Assembly (NCBI RefSeq): GCF_013343235.1
Contig: NZ_CP040094.1
Span: forward strand, 7,311,001-7,375,000
Source of the DNA: Nostoc sp. TCL240-02
Lineage (GTDB): Bacteria > Cyanobacteriota > Cyanobacteriia > Cyanobacteriales > Nostocaceae
DNA: 64,000 nucleotides
Direction of reading: 5' to 3'
A program made the position numbers and the translations under genes. The notes beneath the pieces were generated by a model. It was given only the letters and a program-made list of their open reading frames with translations, did not search any database and was not told where the DNA came from. Of this stretch, positions 42,852 through 51,891 are shown piece after piece. Positions within the stretch are counted from its first letter, which is position 1. The number at the start of each line of letters is the position of its first letter.

Positions 42852-44558
42852 ATGTTAGATTTGCTGATTCAAAACGGGTTAATTTTCGATGGCTTAGGCT
42901 CTCCACCTGTTCGCGGAGATATTGGCATTCAAAACGGACAGATTGTCACCCTTGCGCCCTCCTTAACTACCCTAGCGCGTGAAGTGGTTGATGCTTCTGG
43001 GTTATGGGTGACACCTGGATTTATAGATATCCATACTCATTACGATTTAGAGTTAGAAATTGCACCAGGATTGAGCGAATCAGTTCGTCATGGTGTTACC
43101 AGCGTGGTTATTGGTAACTGTAGCTTGTCTGTTGCGATCGCAGAACCCCAAATCCTGGCTGATATTTTTCAGAGGGTAGAGACACTTTCCCATCGGCTGA
43201 TTGCAAAATGGCTACAAAAGTCGGTTTCCTGGCAGACACCAGCAGAATATTTACAGCATTTGCAACAGTTACCCCTTGGCCCCAATGTTGCCCCAATGTT
43301 TGGACACAGTGCTTTACGCGCTCATGTGATGGGATTAGAACGCAGCTTAACTGTTCAGCCGACAAAATTTGAATTAAATCTTATGCAGCGTATAGCCAGA
43401 GATGCAATAGATGCTGGCTTTATTGGCATTTCTATTGATATGTTTCCCTGGCATCGGATGAGTGGAGAATGGCAAGGCTGCACAATTCCCTCTCAACACG
43501 CGAAATTTAAAGAATATGCAATGTTGTCAGATTTGTGTCGTCGGTGCGATCGCGTTTTTCAAGTCACACCCAACTTACAACGACTTGCTTCCTTTGTAGA
43601 GATTCTGCGTATGGGTTCAGGGATTGGACAAAAACCACTGCGGCTAACTGTCCTCTCAGCCTTAGATGCCGTACACGATCGCAACCTATGGCGAATATTT
43701 TCCCCTCTACTTTTTATTTGGAATCGGCTTCTAAATGGGAATGTGCGCTTTCAAACCCTAACTGAACCCTTCACCATTTACTCAGATGGATCTGTGACTC
43801 CCTTATTTGAAGAATTTTCCACAGGCGCACAACTCAATGGTTGTCAGTCACGAGAAGAAAGACAACAACTATGGGCATCGGAAATATTTCGTCGTCAGTT
43901 TCGTAAAGAATGGCTCAGTAAACGGCATAAATCATTCCATCGCCAGTTAGATTTGATGGAAGTTATTCACTGTCCCGAAGCAAGTTGGCAAGGCTTAAGT
44001 TTTGCCAAAATTGCTCGTCAAAAGCAACAAGAACCAGTAGATTTATTTATCTACGCATTACAAAAATACGATACAGATTTACGCTGGGTAGCCACAGGAG
44101 CAAACGATCGCCTAAAACCCCGTTTAGCGATGATGCAGCATCCTTATATTTTGCCTGGTTTTACCGATGCTGGCGCTCACGTGCGTAATCTGGGCTACTA
44201 TGATGGAGCTTTGTCTTTGCTAAAACAAGCTGTGGCAACGAAATTCCTTTCACCAGAAGCTGCGATTTGCCGAGTTACCGGAGAACCTGCTGGTTGGTTT
44301 GGTCTTGATACGGGAGTTCTGAAAGTTGGTGCAAAAGCGGATATAGTTTTACTCGATCCCAATGCTTTAAATCAGCCAATTAGCCCGCAAGTGCAGATAT
44401 CAGATCCAGTTTTAGATGGTGAACCTCGGATGGTTAAGCGCGGTTCAGATGAAATTGTGCAAGGAGTTTATATTAATGGAGTTCGGGTTGTTTGTCAGGG
44501 GAAAGTGAGCGATCGCTTGGGGCGTGAAAAGTTGGGAACTGTTTTGTTTTCTTGTTGA
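42852..44558 (+). CDS. N-acyl-D-amino-acid deacylase family amidohydrolase
   Basis: A 568-residue metal-dependent hydrolase of the amidohydrolase superfamily. It opens with LDLLIQNGLIFDGLGSPPVR, has the metal-binding FIDIHTHYD (about 58-66), Ser/His phrases VIGNCSLSVA and GHSALRAHVMG, a large insertion typical for the subgroup, and the late Asp in GFTDAGAHVR (about 438-447). Family members hydrolyse N-acyl-D-amino acids or related hydantoins and amides; the exact substrate is unknown. It is 20 bp downstream of the HEPN/OST-HTH gene but of quite different composition. Confidence 0.88.
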   Translation: MLDLLIQNGLIFDGLGSPPVRGDIGIQNGQIVTLAPSLTTLAREVVDASGLWVTPGFIDIHTHYDLELEIAPGLSESVRHGVTSVVIGNCSLSVAIAEPQILADIFQRVETLSHRLIAKWLQKSVSWQTPAEYLQHLQQLPLGPNVAPMFGHSALRAHVMGLERSLTVQPTKFELNLMQRIARDAIDAGFIGISIDMFPWHRMSGEWQGCTIPSQHAKFKEYAMLSDLCRRCDRVFQVTPNLQRLASFVEILRMGSGIGQKPLRLTVLSALDAVHDRNLWRIFSPLLFIWNRLLNGNVRFQTLTEPFTIYSDGSVTPLFEEFSTGAQLNGCQSREERQQLWASEIFRRQFRKEWLSKRHKSFHRQLDLMEVIHCPEASWQGLSFAKIARQKQQEPVDLFIYALQKYDTDLRWVATGANDRLKPRLAMMQHPYILPGFTDAGAHVRNLGYYDGALSLLKQAVATKFLSPEAAICRVTGEPAGWFGLDTGVLKVGAKADIVLLDPNALNQPISPQVQISDPVLDGEPRMVKRGSDEIVQGVYINGVRVVCQGKVSDRLGREKLGTVLFSC

Positions 44559-44613
44559 ATTATCTTACACAGAAGCGCAAAGATAAGGTTGAGATTTTCG
44601 CACTAAATTGCTT

Positions 44614-44931
44614 TTATTTCACATCAGCCATGACTTTGCCAATATCTTGAGGAGTTGCACCTGTTGCTAACATTGCCCTAATCAACAATTCAATTGATAC
44701 TGAAGCATCGACATTTTCAGCTTTAGCAATCCGAGGTTGGCTGGAACTAATCTTAGCAGCGAGTTCACTTTGAGTCATCAGTTTTTGCCGACGCTCCTTC
44801 AAGTTTTGGCTGAGGGCTAGCTTAATTTCAACAAACGTAGTTTCTTCGGGCGTTAACTCCAAAAAATCTGAAACTGTGCCAATTTTCCAGCCTTTAGATT
44901 CCAAACGTTCTCTCTTCGCTTGATCCATCAT
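44614..44931 (-). CDS. XRE/HigA-like helix-turn-helix regulator (orphan)
   Basis: A 105-residue protein started at ATG 44931 (a second ATG follows directly), with AGGAG four bases upstream. The helix-turn-helix spans about 46-95: LKERRQKLMTQSELAAKIS and SSQPRIAKAEN with the recognition helix. The N-terminal 40 residues resemble antitoxin-type XRE proteins. HigA/XRE antitoxins are usually encoded with a RelE/HigB toxin, but neither side has one, so it is an orphan antitoxin or a stand-alone regulator. The gene is convergent with the deacylase gene upstream. Confidence 0.82.
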   Translation of the reverse strand: MMDQAKRERLESKGWKIGTVSDFLELTPEETTFVEIKLALSQNLKERRQKLMTQSELAAKISSSQPRIAKAENVDASVSIELLIRAMLATGATPQDIGKVMADVK

Positions 44932-45062
44932 ATTACTCCTGTTGATCGGTATCATATTTGCTCAGACGCTTTTTGCAAACCTCAATTATCTTCTTGGATA
45001 AGGTTGTGTTACAACTACATTAATGTTTTGTTGGTAATATAAATTTAACAATGTAAATTGAT

Positions 45063-45794
45063 ATGAGGTGTTACTGCTTGGGCGTTACGGATAAAACAAG
45101 AAAAATTTTATGGGGACGTTCTGGAAATAGGTGTGCAATCTGTAAATGTGAGCTAATTATGGATGCTTCACCAAATGATGATGAATCTATAGTTGGTGAT
45201 GAGTGTCACATTGTTGCAAGAGAAGCAGGTGGCCCACGTGGAGATTTAACTTTTCCTGTTGATCAACTAGATTCTTTCTCGAATTTGATTCTGCTTTGTA
45301 AAATACATCACAAATTAGTTGATGACCAACCAAATGAGTATCCAGTTGATCAATTACAGCGAATCAAACAGGAACATCTTGAATATGTACGCCGAGGTCT
45401 TGAACTTCCAATAGACTGGGGACTATCCGAAATACCTAAAGAACCTCTTGGTGCAGGTGTTGTTGAGAAAAAAATTGGTACACTCTGGTCTAATTATACA
45501 AACTACCCTATAGCGATTGAAGTGGTTAGCTTTAGAGGTAAGTTAATTGCTGAACTGATAATTTATCAAGATTCCCTCAGCCCACATTCTTATGAACTGT
45601 ACCAAATTGATCGGGATAAATATGTCATATACTACAACTATATCCATCGCGCAGATTATGGACGTGCGAGATTAATAGGTGCAAATCTTGACATAGATCC
45701 AGATCCGCCTTTAACACTGAAAGAAGTACAGATAAAATTTCCAGAACTTGCAACAGAGGCGGGTTTGTCTCGAACTCGATTTCTAGAGCTTTAG
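45063..45794 (+). CDS. HNH nuclease-domain protein
   Basis: A 243-residue protein. Residues 8-115 form an HNH nuclease domain: zinc-binding CAICKCEL (Cys24, Cys27), DECHIVAREAGG (the HNH His), NLILLCKIHHKLVDD (Cys and catalytic His). The arrangement CxxC...CH...N...CxxHH is that of defence-related HNH enzymes that act on modified or foreign DNA. The C-terminal 110 residues are of unknown function. A divergent orphan XRE gene lies upstream and an AT-rich accessory cluster follows. It may be a free-standing endonuclease or part of a restriction-type system; no methylase is nearby. Confidence 0.83.
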   Translation: MRCYCLGVTDKTRKILWGRSGNRCAICKCELIMDASPNDDESIVGDECHIVAREAGGPRGDLTFPVDQLDSFSNLILLCKIHHKLVDDQPNEYPVDQLQRIKQEHLEYVRRGLELPIDWGLSEIPKEPLGAGVVEKKIGTLWSNYTNYPIAIEVVSFRGKLIAELIIYQDSLSPHSYELYQIDRDKYVIYYNYIHRADYGRARLIGANLDIDPDPPLTLKEVQIKFPELATEAGLSRTRFLEL

Positions 45795-45985
45795 TGCGAT
45801 GGCTCTTCCTGTACGCTACATTAACAAAATAGAACGCACTATTTTTATGAGAGTAATACCTACGGCGGATGGAGCGATCGCTTTATTCAGGACAGGTATG
45901 ACTTTGCTATATTAGATAGTGCCTCACCAATAATCACTCGTAAATAACTTGTAACATTTAAACAGCAAAAAATCCCTCCATTCTT

Positions 45986-46150
45986 ATGAGTGAAAAACTT
46001 CAGACCGAAAAAGACAAGCTACAGACAAGCACTAGTATAGAAATAAATCAAGAAACAGAAAACGAAAAATTTTTGTGTTCTCATTGCCAGCGTACTGCTA
46101 CAAACGGTATTAAATGTAAAGGTATTTGTGTGGCTGACAATGACTATTAA
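45986..46150 (+). CDS. Small CxxC/CxxxxC zinc-ribbon-like protein
   Basis: A 54-residue open frame from ATG 45986 to TAA 46148-46150. The N-terminal half is polar and helical (KLQTEKDKLQTSTS). The C-terminal half has FLCSHCQRTATNGIKCKGIC, four cysteines spaced CxxC and CxxxxC that could bind zinc. It is 35 bp upstream of the Mpo1-like gene on the same strand, so it may be the first gene of the oxygenase cluster. Evidence is the frame, the cysteine pattern and the position; no ribosome site is obvious. Confidence 0.5.
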   Translation: MSEKLQTEKDKLQTSTSIEINQETENEKFLCSHCQRTATNGIKCKGICVADNDY

Positions 46151-46185
46151 AGCACAACTTATATTGATTTATCATACACTCTATT

Positions 46186-46608
46186 ATGATTAATATCAAT
46201 TTTAATCCTAAACAAAAACTAAGAAATAGAATTAATAGTCAAATTACAGATCATCCTTTTACAGACTATTGGGATATTTTTATTCTTAAACATCAACATC
46301 CAATTAATATTACTCTACACATTCTAGGAATATTGTTTTTTTACAGCTTACTCTTTTATACTTGGAATTTGCAAAATTTTTGGTTACTCTTAGGATTACC
46401 GTTAACTCAGTTGCTAGGATTAACTGGGCATTTTTTATTTGAGCGTAGCCATATTGATTTACAAGATGCTGTATTTTCTTGGCGGGCTTCTTATTGTTTA
46501 GGTAAAATGTTATTTAGAATTTTGACGGGTAAATATCGAGATGATATTCGCCAACGACAAGAAATATTAAATAATTATCTATCAAACAATTATGCAAATA
46601 TTCAATAA
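46186..46608 (+). CDS. Mpo1-like (DUF962) membrane protein
   Basis: A 140-residue membrane protein with the DUF962/Mpo1 pattern: FILKHQHPINITLHILG (about 32-48), hydrophobic helices, and LTGHFLFERSHIDLQ (about 85-99), both with conserved histidines. Yeast Mpo1 is an Fe2+-dependent dioxygenase in alpha-oxidation of 2-hydroxy fatty acids, so a fatty-acyl or similar lipid substrate is possible. The 3' end overlaps the first Rieske gene by 17 bp, which ties it to the oxygenase cluster. The gene is AT-rich. Reaction in this organism is inferred. Confidence 0.78.
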   Translation: MININFNPKQKLRNRINSQITDHPFTDYWDIFILKHQHPINITLHILGILFFYSLLFYTWNLQNFWLLLGLPLTQLLGLTGHFLFERSHIDLQDAVFSWRASYCLGKMLFRILTGKYRDDIRQRQEILNNYLSNNYANIQ

Positions 46609-47596
46609 TTGGAATGTAATTGCTAAGGGTTGGTATATTGCCTGTCCTAGTCATGAAATCCCTAAAAAAACAGCAAAATCTGTAGAAGTATGCGGTTATA
46701 AAATTGCTATTTTTAGAGGTGAAGATGGGCAAGTACGAGCTTTAGATGCTTACTGCCCTCATTTGGGAACAGATTTAGGAATTGGGAAGGTTGATGGTAA
46801 TTGGATTCGTTGTGCATTTCATCATTGGGCATTTGATGAAACAGGGTTTTGTCAAAATATTCCCTGTCAATCAGAAATTCCTACTCAAGCTAAATTGCAA
46901 GCTTATGCAACAGAAGAAAAGTATGGATTTATCTGGATTTATCCAGATGCTAAAGCACCAGAGAGAGTGGTTTATTTTGATGAATTGAAGGGAAAAGAAA
47001 TTGTTGCAAAAGCTGATATGGCATTTGAAAGAAGTTGCCATCATCATATTTGTATGATGAATGGGATTGATGCTCAACATTTAAAAACAATTCATCATTT
47101 AGACATCAAAATGGATTTGTCGCTACATCGCAGCGAATTAGGAACACAAATTGACTTTACAATGCAGGGAAAATTCCCTCAAACTACATTTCGAGAAAAG
47201 TTAGGTCAAAGATTTCTTGGTTCTACATATCAGTATTCAATGCGTTATGCTCATGGTTGCATTGGTTTGTTAACAATGATGAAGGATGTCAGGCTTTTTC
47301 CGCCACTGTTTATGATATATGCTTATACTCCAATTGCACCGGAAAGAACGAGAATTCAACCGATTTATGTAACTGAAAAGCGTAAAGGCATTGTGGGATA
47401 TTTGCTGAGTCAGTTTTTGCTATTCTGTACGCGCTTGGCTTACTATATGCTCAGGGATGAGGATGGTAAGATTTACGACAATATTCGCTTTAATCCAACA
47501 TTACTCCTTAGTATCGATCGTCCATTAGCTGAATATATGGAGTATGTAAATCAGCTAAAACCGTCTCGATGGTCAAAAAATAGGGGTGTAGAATAG
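46592..47596 (+). CDS. Rieske [2Fe-2S] oxygenase, cluster copy 1
   Basis: A 334-residue terminal oxygenase. Rieske ligands: CPHLG (Cys55, His57) and CAFHHW (Cys75, His78), spaced as expected. The mononuclear iron site is given by NGIDAQHLKTIHH (about 155-167), carrying the Asp and two His. The protein lacks a flavin/ferredoxin domain, so needs an external electron donor, possibly the ferredoxin at 53561. Its start lies inside the Mpo1-like gene, an overlap of 17 bp. It resembles the copy at 48601 in length and motif spacing, so these two are probably paralogues. Substrate unknown. Confidence 0.9.
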   Translation: MQIFNNWNVIAKGWYIACPSHEIPKKTAKSVEVCGYKIAIFRGEDGQVRALDAYCPHLGTDLGIGKVDGNWIRCAFHHWAFDETGFCQNIPCQSEIPTQAKLQAYATEEKYGFIWIYPDAKAPERVVYFDELKGKEIVAKADMAFERSCHHHICMMNGIDAQHLKTIHHLDIKMDLSLHRSELGTQIDFTMQGKFPQTTFREKLGQRFLGSTYQYSMRYAHGCIGLLTMMKDVRLFPPLFMIYAYTPIAPERTRIQPIYVTEKRKGIVGYLLSQFLLFCTRLAYYMLRDEDGKIYDNIRFNPTLLLSIDRPLAEYMEYVNQLKPSRWSKNRGVE

Positions 47597-47854
47597 TACA
47601 TTGAGTTATGTTGCCGCTAACCCAACAAAAGCTTTGGTAATGCTCGGTTTCTCAACCTAACCCATATCTGAATTATTTTGTAGAATCGGAAATGCCCACC
47701 AAACCTGATTGAGAAGGTGGGAGATGTTAATGCATAATTGTAGCGTAAATAACCATTTTTTAATCTGTCACATTACACCGTAAATTTACTAATTTGGTCG
47801 ATAAAGTTTTAATTACAAACATATTACAAATTGATTTTAGGTAATTTCCGAATA

Positions 47855-48595
47855 ATGAAGAGTTTGCTGATTCCTGTTCAAAATTTGCAGCCAAGCGATC
47901 GCACTGCCATGTATGCGTTGCTGCAAAATCACTTTCAAGGTATAAACTGGGATGGGTTTCTAGTCGATCTAGAGCGCAAAAACTGGGTTTTGTTGTTGAG
48001 AGATGAAACATCCAACGCACTCAAAGGATTTTCAACTCTGATGTTATGCCAAAAGACTTTTTTGGGAGAAAAAATTAGTGTGGTGTATTCTGGCGACACT
48101 ATTGTCGATCCTAGTGCTTGGTCAAGTACAACACTACCACGTAGTTGGATTGCCGCTATCAATTTTCTGCGTCAACACTATGCAGAAAATAAACTTTACT
48201 GGCTGCTAATTTGCTCTGGTTTTCGTACTTATCGTTTTCTACCTACTTTTTGGCAAGATTTCTACCCACGTTATGATGTTACAACACCTGCAGATATTAA
48301 AAATCTAATGGTGAGTTTAGCACGCGAATACTATGGTAGTTTATACCAAGAAGCAACTGGTATAGTCCATTTCCAGCATCCCCAAATTCTTCGTGAGGGT
48401 TTGATTGAAATCCCCACAGGAAGACAGACTAACCCCCATATCCAGTTTTTTGAAGAAAAAAACCCAGGTTATCGATTAGGGGATGAATTAGTTTGTTTAA
48501 CCGAAATTAACTATGACAATCTTACTCGTGCTGGAAAACGGATGTGGGAGTCAGAATCATCGTTAGAATTTGTGCAAGATTGTGTTCTTGTTTAA
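47855..48595 (+). CDS. Cluster protein of unknown function
   Basis: A 246-residue soluble protein; ATG 47855 (MKSLLIPVQNLQPSDRTAMY) is preferred to TTG 47831. The order of an N-terminal DRTAMYALLQNHFQG helix, a strand-rich core (NWVLLLRD, GFSTLMLCQ, KISVVYSGDTIVDP) and YWLLICSGFRTYRFLPTFW weakly resembles the GNAT acyltransferase fold, with a possible pyrophosphate loop missing. I would call it a divergent GNAT-like protein at best. It lies 5 bp before the second Rieske gene, so it is in the same transcription unit. No catalytic residues can be named. Confidence 0.68.
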   Translation: MKSLLIPVQNLQPSDRTAMYALLQNHFQGINWDGFLVDLERKNWVLLLRDETSNALKGFSTLMLCQKTFLGEKISVVYSGDTIVDPSAWSSTTLPRSWIAAINFLRQHYAENKLYWLLICSGFRTYRFLPTFWQDFYPRYDVTTPADIKNLMVSLAREYYGSLYQEATGIVHFQHPQILREGLIEIPTGRQTNPHIQFFEEKNPGYRLGDELVCLTEINYDNLTRAGKRMWESESSLEFVQDCVLV

Positions 48596-48600
48596 CTTTT

Positions 48601-49662
48601 ATGGCATCTACAAACCTACAATCAAACTTTAATAATCCAACTCAATTTCTAGAGGGATGGTACTGGACATTACCATCAAAAAAATTAAACCCTGGCAAAG
48701 TGAAAGCTATAACATTGCTAGGTAGAAATCTGGCAATTTATCGGGGAGTTAGTAGTCAGGTAGTCGCTGTAGATGCTTATTGTCCACACATGGGCGCTCA
48801 TTTAGCAGAAGGTAAGGTAGAAGGTGATGGAATTCGTTGCTTTTTCCATAATTGGAAGTATGACAGTCGCGGAATTTGTGTAGATGTTCCTTCTCTCGGA
48901 AAACCGCTACCTGTGTGTATTAAAACTTGGCATACGGCAGAAAAATACGGCATAATTTGGGTTTGGGTAGGAGAAGAAAAGCCAAGTTCGTCGCCTTTTG
49001 TACCAGAATTAGAACAAGCAGATTGTGATTATATATTGGGGACTAAATTTGTCAAAAACTGCCATCCCAATGTCTTACTAATTAATGCGATTGATGCTTA
49101 CCATTTCAATACAGTACACAATTTACCTTTAGAGATTGTATTTGATTCTCAAAACCTCAACCCCAACGCTATTAGCTTCAGTAATACTACACGTGGAGGG
49201 GATGATTCTTGGTTAATTCGCCTGATTCGTCCTCTATATCGCAACGAAGTTACTTATAGTATGTGTTACTGGTATGGCAGCACTGGCACTGTGACGCTAG
49301 GCCCAGATTTTCTGCACTTCTACATTATATTTACACTGCGAATGATAGAAGGTGGGAAAACTGAAGGGCAAACAATTCTTGTCACTCCCAAGCGTTCGGG
49401 ATTTTGGGGATGGGTTTTAAATCGTGGTTTGTTATGGTTAACTCAGCAGGTTGGTAATTACTTTGCAAAAGGGGATACGCAGGTATTTCAGACAATTCAG
49501 TTTGATTTGAAGACTCCTACTAAAGCAGATCAGTCTATTCTAGAATTTATTCAGCACGTTAATCAACAAAAAGCTTTAACCTGGGGAACTTGGGACACTA
49601 TTAATTATCCAAATATTCAAACCCTATCAACACCTAACCCTGAACATGGATTCAAAACATAA
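48601..49662 (+). CDS. Rieske [2Fe-2S] oxygenase, cluster copy 2
   Basis: I start at ATG 48601 (MASTNLQSNF); 353 residues. Rieske ligands CPHMG and CFFHNW, and the mononuclear iron motif NAIDAYHFNTVHN. The central GVSSQVVAVDAYCPHMGAHL strand-loop is typical. The C-terminal region (HFYIIFTLRMIEGGK, then VLNRGLLWLTQ) is hydrophobic and may form the substrate pocket for a lipid-like molecule. Overlaps the next gene by 17 bp. It appears paralogous to the 46592 gene. It would need an external reductase or ferredoxin. Confidence 0.9.
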   Translation: MASTNLQSNFNNPTQFLEGWYWTLPSKKLNPGKVKAITLLGRNLAIYRGVSSQVVAVDAYCPHMGAHLAEGKVEGDGIRCFFHNWKYDSRGICVDVPSLGKPLPVCIKTWHTAEKYGIIWVWVGEEKPSSSPFVPELEQADCDYILGTKFVKNCHPNVLLINAIDAYHFNTVHNLPLEIVFDSQNLNPNAISFSNTTRGGDDSWLIRLIRPLYRNEVTYSMCYWYGSTGTVTLGPDFLHFYIIFTLRMIEGGKTEGQTILVTPKRSGFWGWVLNRGLLWLTQQVGNYFAKGDTQVFQTIQFDLKTPTKADQSILEFIQHVNQQKALTWGTWDTINYPNIQTLSTPNPEHGFKT

Positions 49663-50551
49663 CATTGTTGGTTTTAATCTGCCACACACAGATTCTGATG
49701 ATCGTTTACGACGGATATTAACAGCAGCATTACCTAATAAAAATAATCATGCTAATTACTCACAATTAAATTATTGGGATGCTGATTTTTTCAACTTACA
49801 TCGAGTACAAATTTTTCAAAAATCTAATATTACTGAACAATCTGCTATTCTGGAACTTGCCAACCGCAGTTTGTTAGAAGAATCATATTTGATTGAGAAA
49901 GCAGGCGTTGGCTACATGGCAAAAATGGTATTGTTAGCAGAAACAGTTGAAGAACGAATGCTTTATGGATTGTTTACATCTGATGAAGCTACCCACCTTC
50001 ACCAAATTAGCCATTTTTTACCAGAAATGGAAGTAACTAGCATGAACGATCCATTTTTGCGCTTACTATCAGAAGTGGTTGAAAGTGCAGATAAAACAGT
50101 TTTGTTATTTGTACTGCAAGTCGTTTTAGAAGGATGGGGTTTAAGCCATTATCGACGTTTAGCTAAGGAATGCCGCCATCCAGTTTTAGCAGAACTTTTT
50201 TCCAGTTTTTTACAATCTGAATCCCGTCATCACGCTACGGGAACCACCTTGTTTAATCAAACTTCTGTTTCAGCATTCAGTCAAACAACAATTCTCGATG
50301 TATTGGCACAGTTTTTGTTTATGGTACAGGTGGGGCCGCAAAGCTTACTAGCAGCAATTGAACAAGTAAAAGGACATCTGACGCGATCGCAAAAAATCCA
50401 AATTTTAGAAGAACTGGATACTGAAACCCATAGCGGGACACGATTACAAATATTGCGATCGCTCATGGGAGGAAAATCAGCCCAGTTTATCCTGCAAACC
50501 TTGGAAGAACGCGGAGCCTTTCAACCCCTCCCCGCCCATCAATGTGTGTAA
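49646..50551 (+). CDS. Ferritin-like di-iron protein
   Basis: A 301-residue mostly helical protein. Di-iron ligand pattern: Glu in SLLEESYLIEKAG (about 71-83), EATH (about 114-117), Glu in VVLEGWGLSHYRRL (about 156-169) and ESRHH (about 190-194); the two ExxH motifs with two additional Glu fit ferritin-like oxygenases of the fatty-acid/amine oxidase type. Overlaps the preceding Rieske gene by 17 bp and precedes another di-iron gene by 39 bp. Probably acts as an oxygenase or oxidase within the pathway. The substrate is unknown. Confidence 0.8.
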   Translation: MDSKHNIVGFNLPHTDSDDRLRRILTAALPNKNNHANYSQLNYWDADFFNLHRVQIFQKSNITEQSAILELANRSLLEESYLIEKAGVGYMAKMVLLAETVEERMLYGLFTSDEATHLHQISHFLPEMEVTSMNDPFLRLLSEVVESADKTVLLFVLQVVLEGWGLSHYRRLAKECRHPVLAELFSSFLQSESRHHATGTTLFNQTSVSAFSQTTILDVLAQFLFMVQVGPQSLLAAIEQVKGHLTRSQKIQILEELDTETHSGTRLQILRSLMGGKSAQFILQTLEERGAFQPLPAHQCV

Positions 50552-50590
50552 TTAATATCAATCTTATCTCTGCGTTAAATCAAAACGGAT

Positions 50591-51751
50591 ATGGAAAAAA
50601 CTATTCATCGTAAATTACAAATTAACCACACTCGCAACAAACAGCAAGACCATACTGCTTTAATGGATGAAGCTGTCACTAATTTTCGCTATGAGGATTG
50701 TCAAAACGAGTATTGGAACCCAGAGGAATTTTCCCTGTTATATGGTACACCTTTATGGGAACAGTCCAGCCAACATCAGCGTATAATTTTAAACCAACTT
50801 TACTGGGTCGCTTACTACTCACAAATTGTTTCTGCTGAAATTGCCACTATCTTTTTCAATCAAACCAGTGCAGCCGGACTTTACGCTCAAGAAGATTTTC
50901 GCTTAATCTGCGATACCTTAGATTTGGAATCCGCCCAAGAGCGATCGCACATTAACGCTTTCCGCACAATTGCCAAACAGGTTGAACATGCGTTGTTTGG
51001 GGAACTTATCTTTACCTACCCGATGCGCGGCCCCTTTACAGAAACGATGGTTTATGCTGACACCAATGCTCTAAAAACTTGGTGGAAAAAAATTCAACTT
51101 CAATACTTTGGGCTAATTTCTGCGAATAATACTTTTTTGGCTTGTCAGTATTTCACAGTTCGGGGAGTGCGGACGCTAAACGGCAAGTTAGTACAGCATA
51201 AACTCAGCAATTATTATCAAAAACATCCCCATCCTGAAGCCGCTCCCATTCCTGCTAAAGTCTCCTATTATCACTTCATGGATGAAAGTTTTCACTTCAA
51301 TAGTTCGACTATTATATCTCACGATGTTGTCACTTGCCTGAAGCCACCGACTGCTTTTGAGCGACTGGTTGCTAATTTAGGATTGCTGGGATGTCAGCGC
51401 GATCATTTTCATTTTTCGGCTGCCATTAACGGGATTTTTTGGTACGATCCGGCGCTGTATAAGAAGATTTATCGGGTGTTGCGATCGCCTATTTTTGGCA
51501 TGAGTGATATGGATGCTAAAGAAATGATGCGGCGTTGTTTTACGGAGGAGTCAGAAGGGTTACAGCGCAGTTTTTCAACTCATCAAGAGGCGATGAAATC
51601 TTATCAGGTGTATGTTGAAAAGCTCAATTATCTTTGGCAACGTAATCGGGATATGTCACTGATGGCTACTAATTCAATTTCTCTATATTTGGTAACTCAA
51701 AAAATGGCATTTCAAGGGTTTGAAAAGTATTCCACAGATAATTGGCAATGA
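50591..51751 (+). CDS. AurF-like di-iron oxygenase
   Basis: A 386-residue helical protein with two ExxH motifs: ERSHINAF (about 118-125) and DESFHFNSS (about 232-240), plus upstream Glu residues in VSAEIATIFFNQ. The spacing and the phrase HFMDESFHFNS recall AurF-type p-aminobenzoate N-oxygenases and related di-iron proteins, which convert amines to hydroxylamines or nitro groups, though some relatives act on C-H bonds. Resemblance is by eye and moderate. It is the sixth gene of the cluster and is followed by an unrelated ATPase/TOPRIM pair and then the ferredoxin. Confidence 0.72.
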   Translation: MEKTIHRKLQINHTRNKQQDHTALMDEAVTNFRYEDCQNEYWNPEEFSLLYGTPLWEQSSQHQRIILNQLYWVAYYSQIVSAEIATIFFNQTSAAGLYAQEDFRLICDTLDLESAQERSHINAFRTIAKQVEHALFGELIFTYPMRGPFTETMVYADTNALKTWWKKIQLQYFGLISANNTFLACQYFTVRGVRTLNGKLVQHKLSNYYQKHPHPEAAPIPAKVSYYHFMDESFHFNSSTIISHDVVTCLKPPTAFERLVANLGLLGCQRDHFHFSAAINGIFWYDPALYKKIYRVLRSPIFGMSDMDAKEMMRRCFTEESEGLQRSFSTHQEAMKSYQVYVEKLNYLWQRNRDMSLMATNSISLYLVTQKMAFQGFEKYSTDNWQ

Positions 51752-51891
51752 CTTGTTACAAATAAAATATTAAGAATAGGGTAAATTCAGTTAATGTAAA
51801 TTAAGAGTATAATATATTGTTCTGATTTTATTTGCATTTTGTGAAGAGAATAATTGATATATAATAATATACAAAAAAAGATAAGGTTCAA

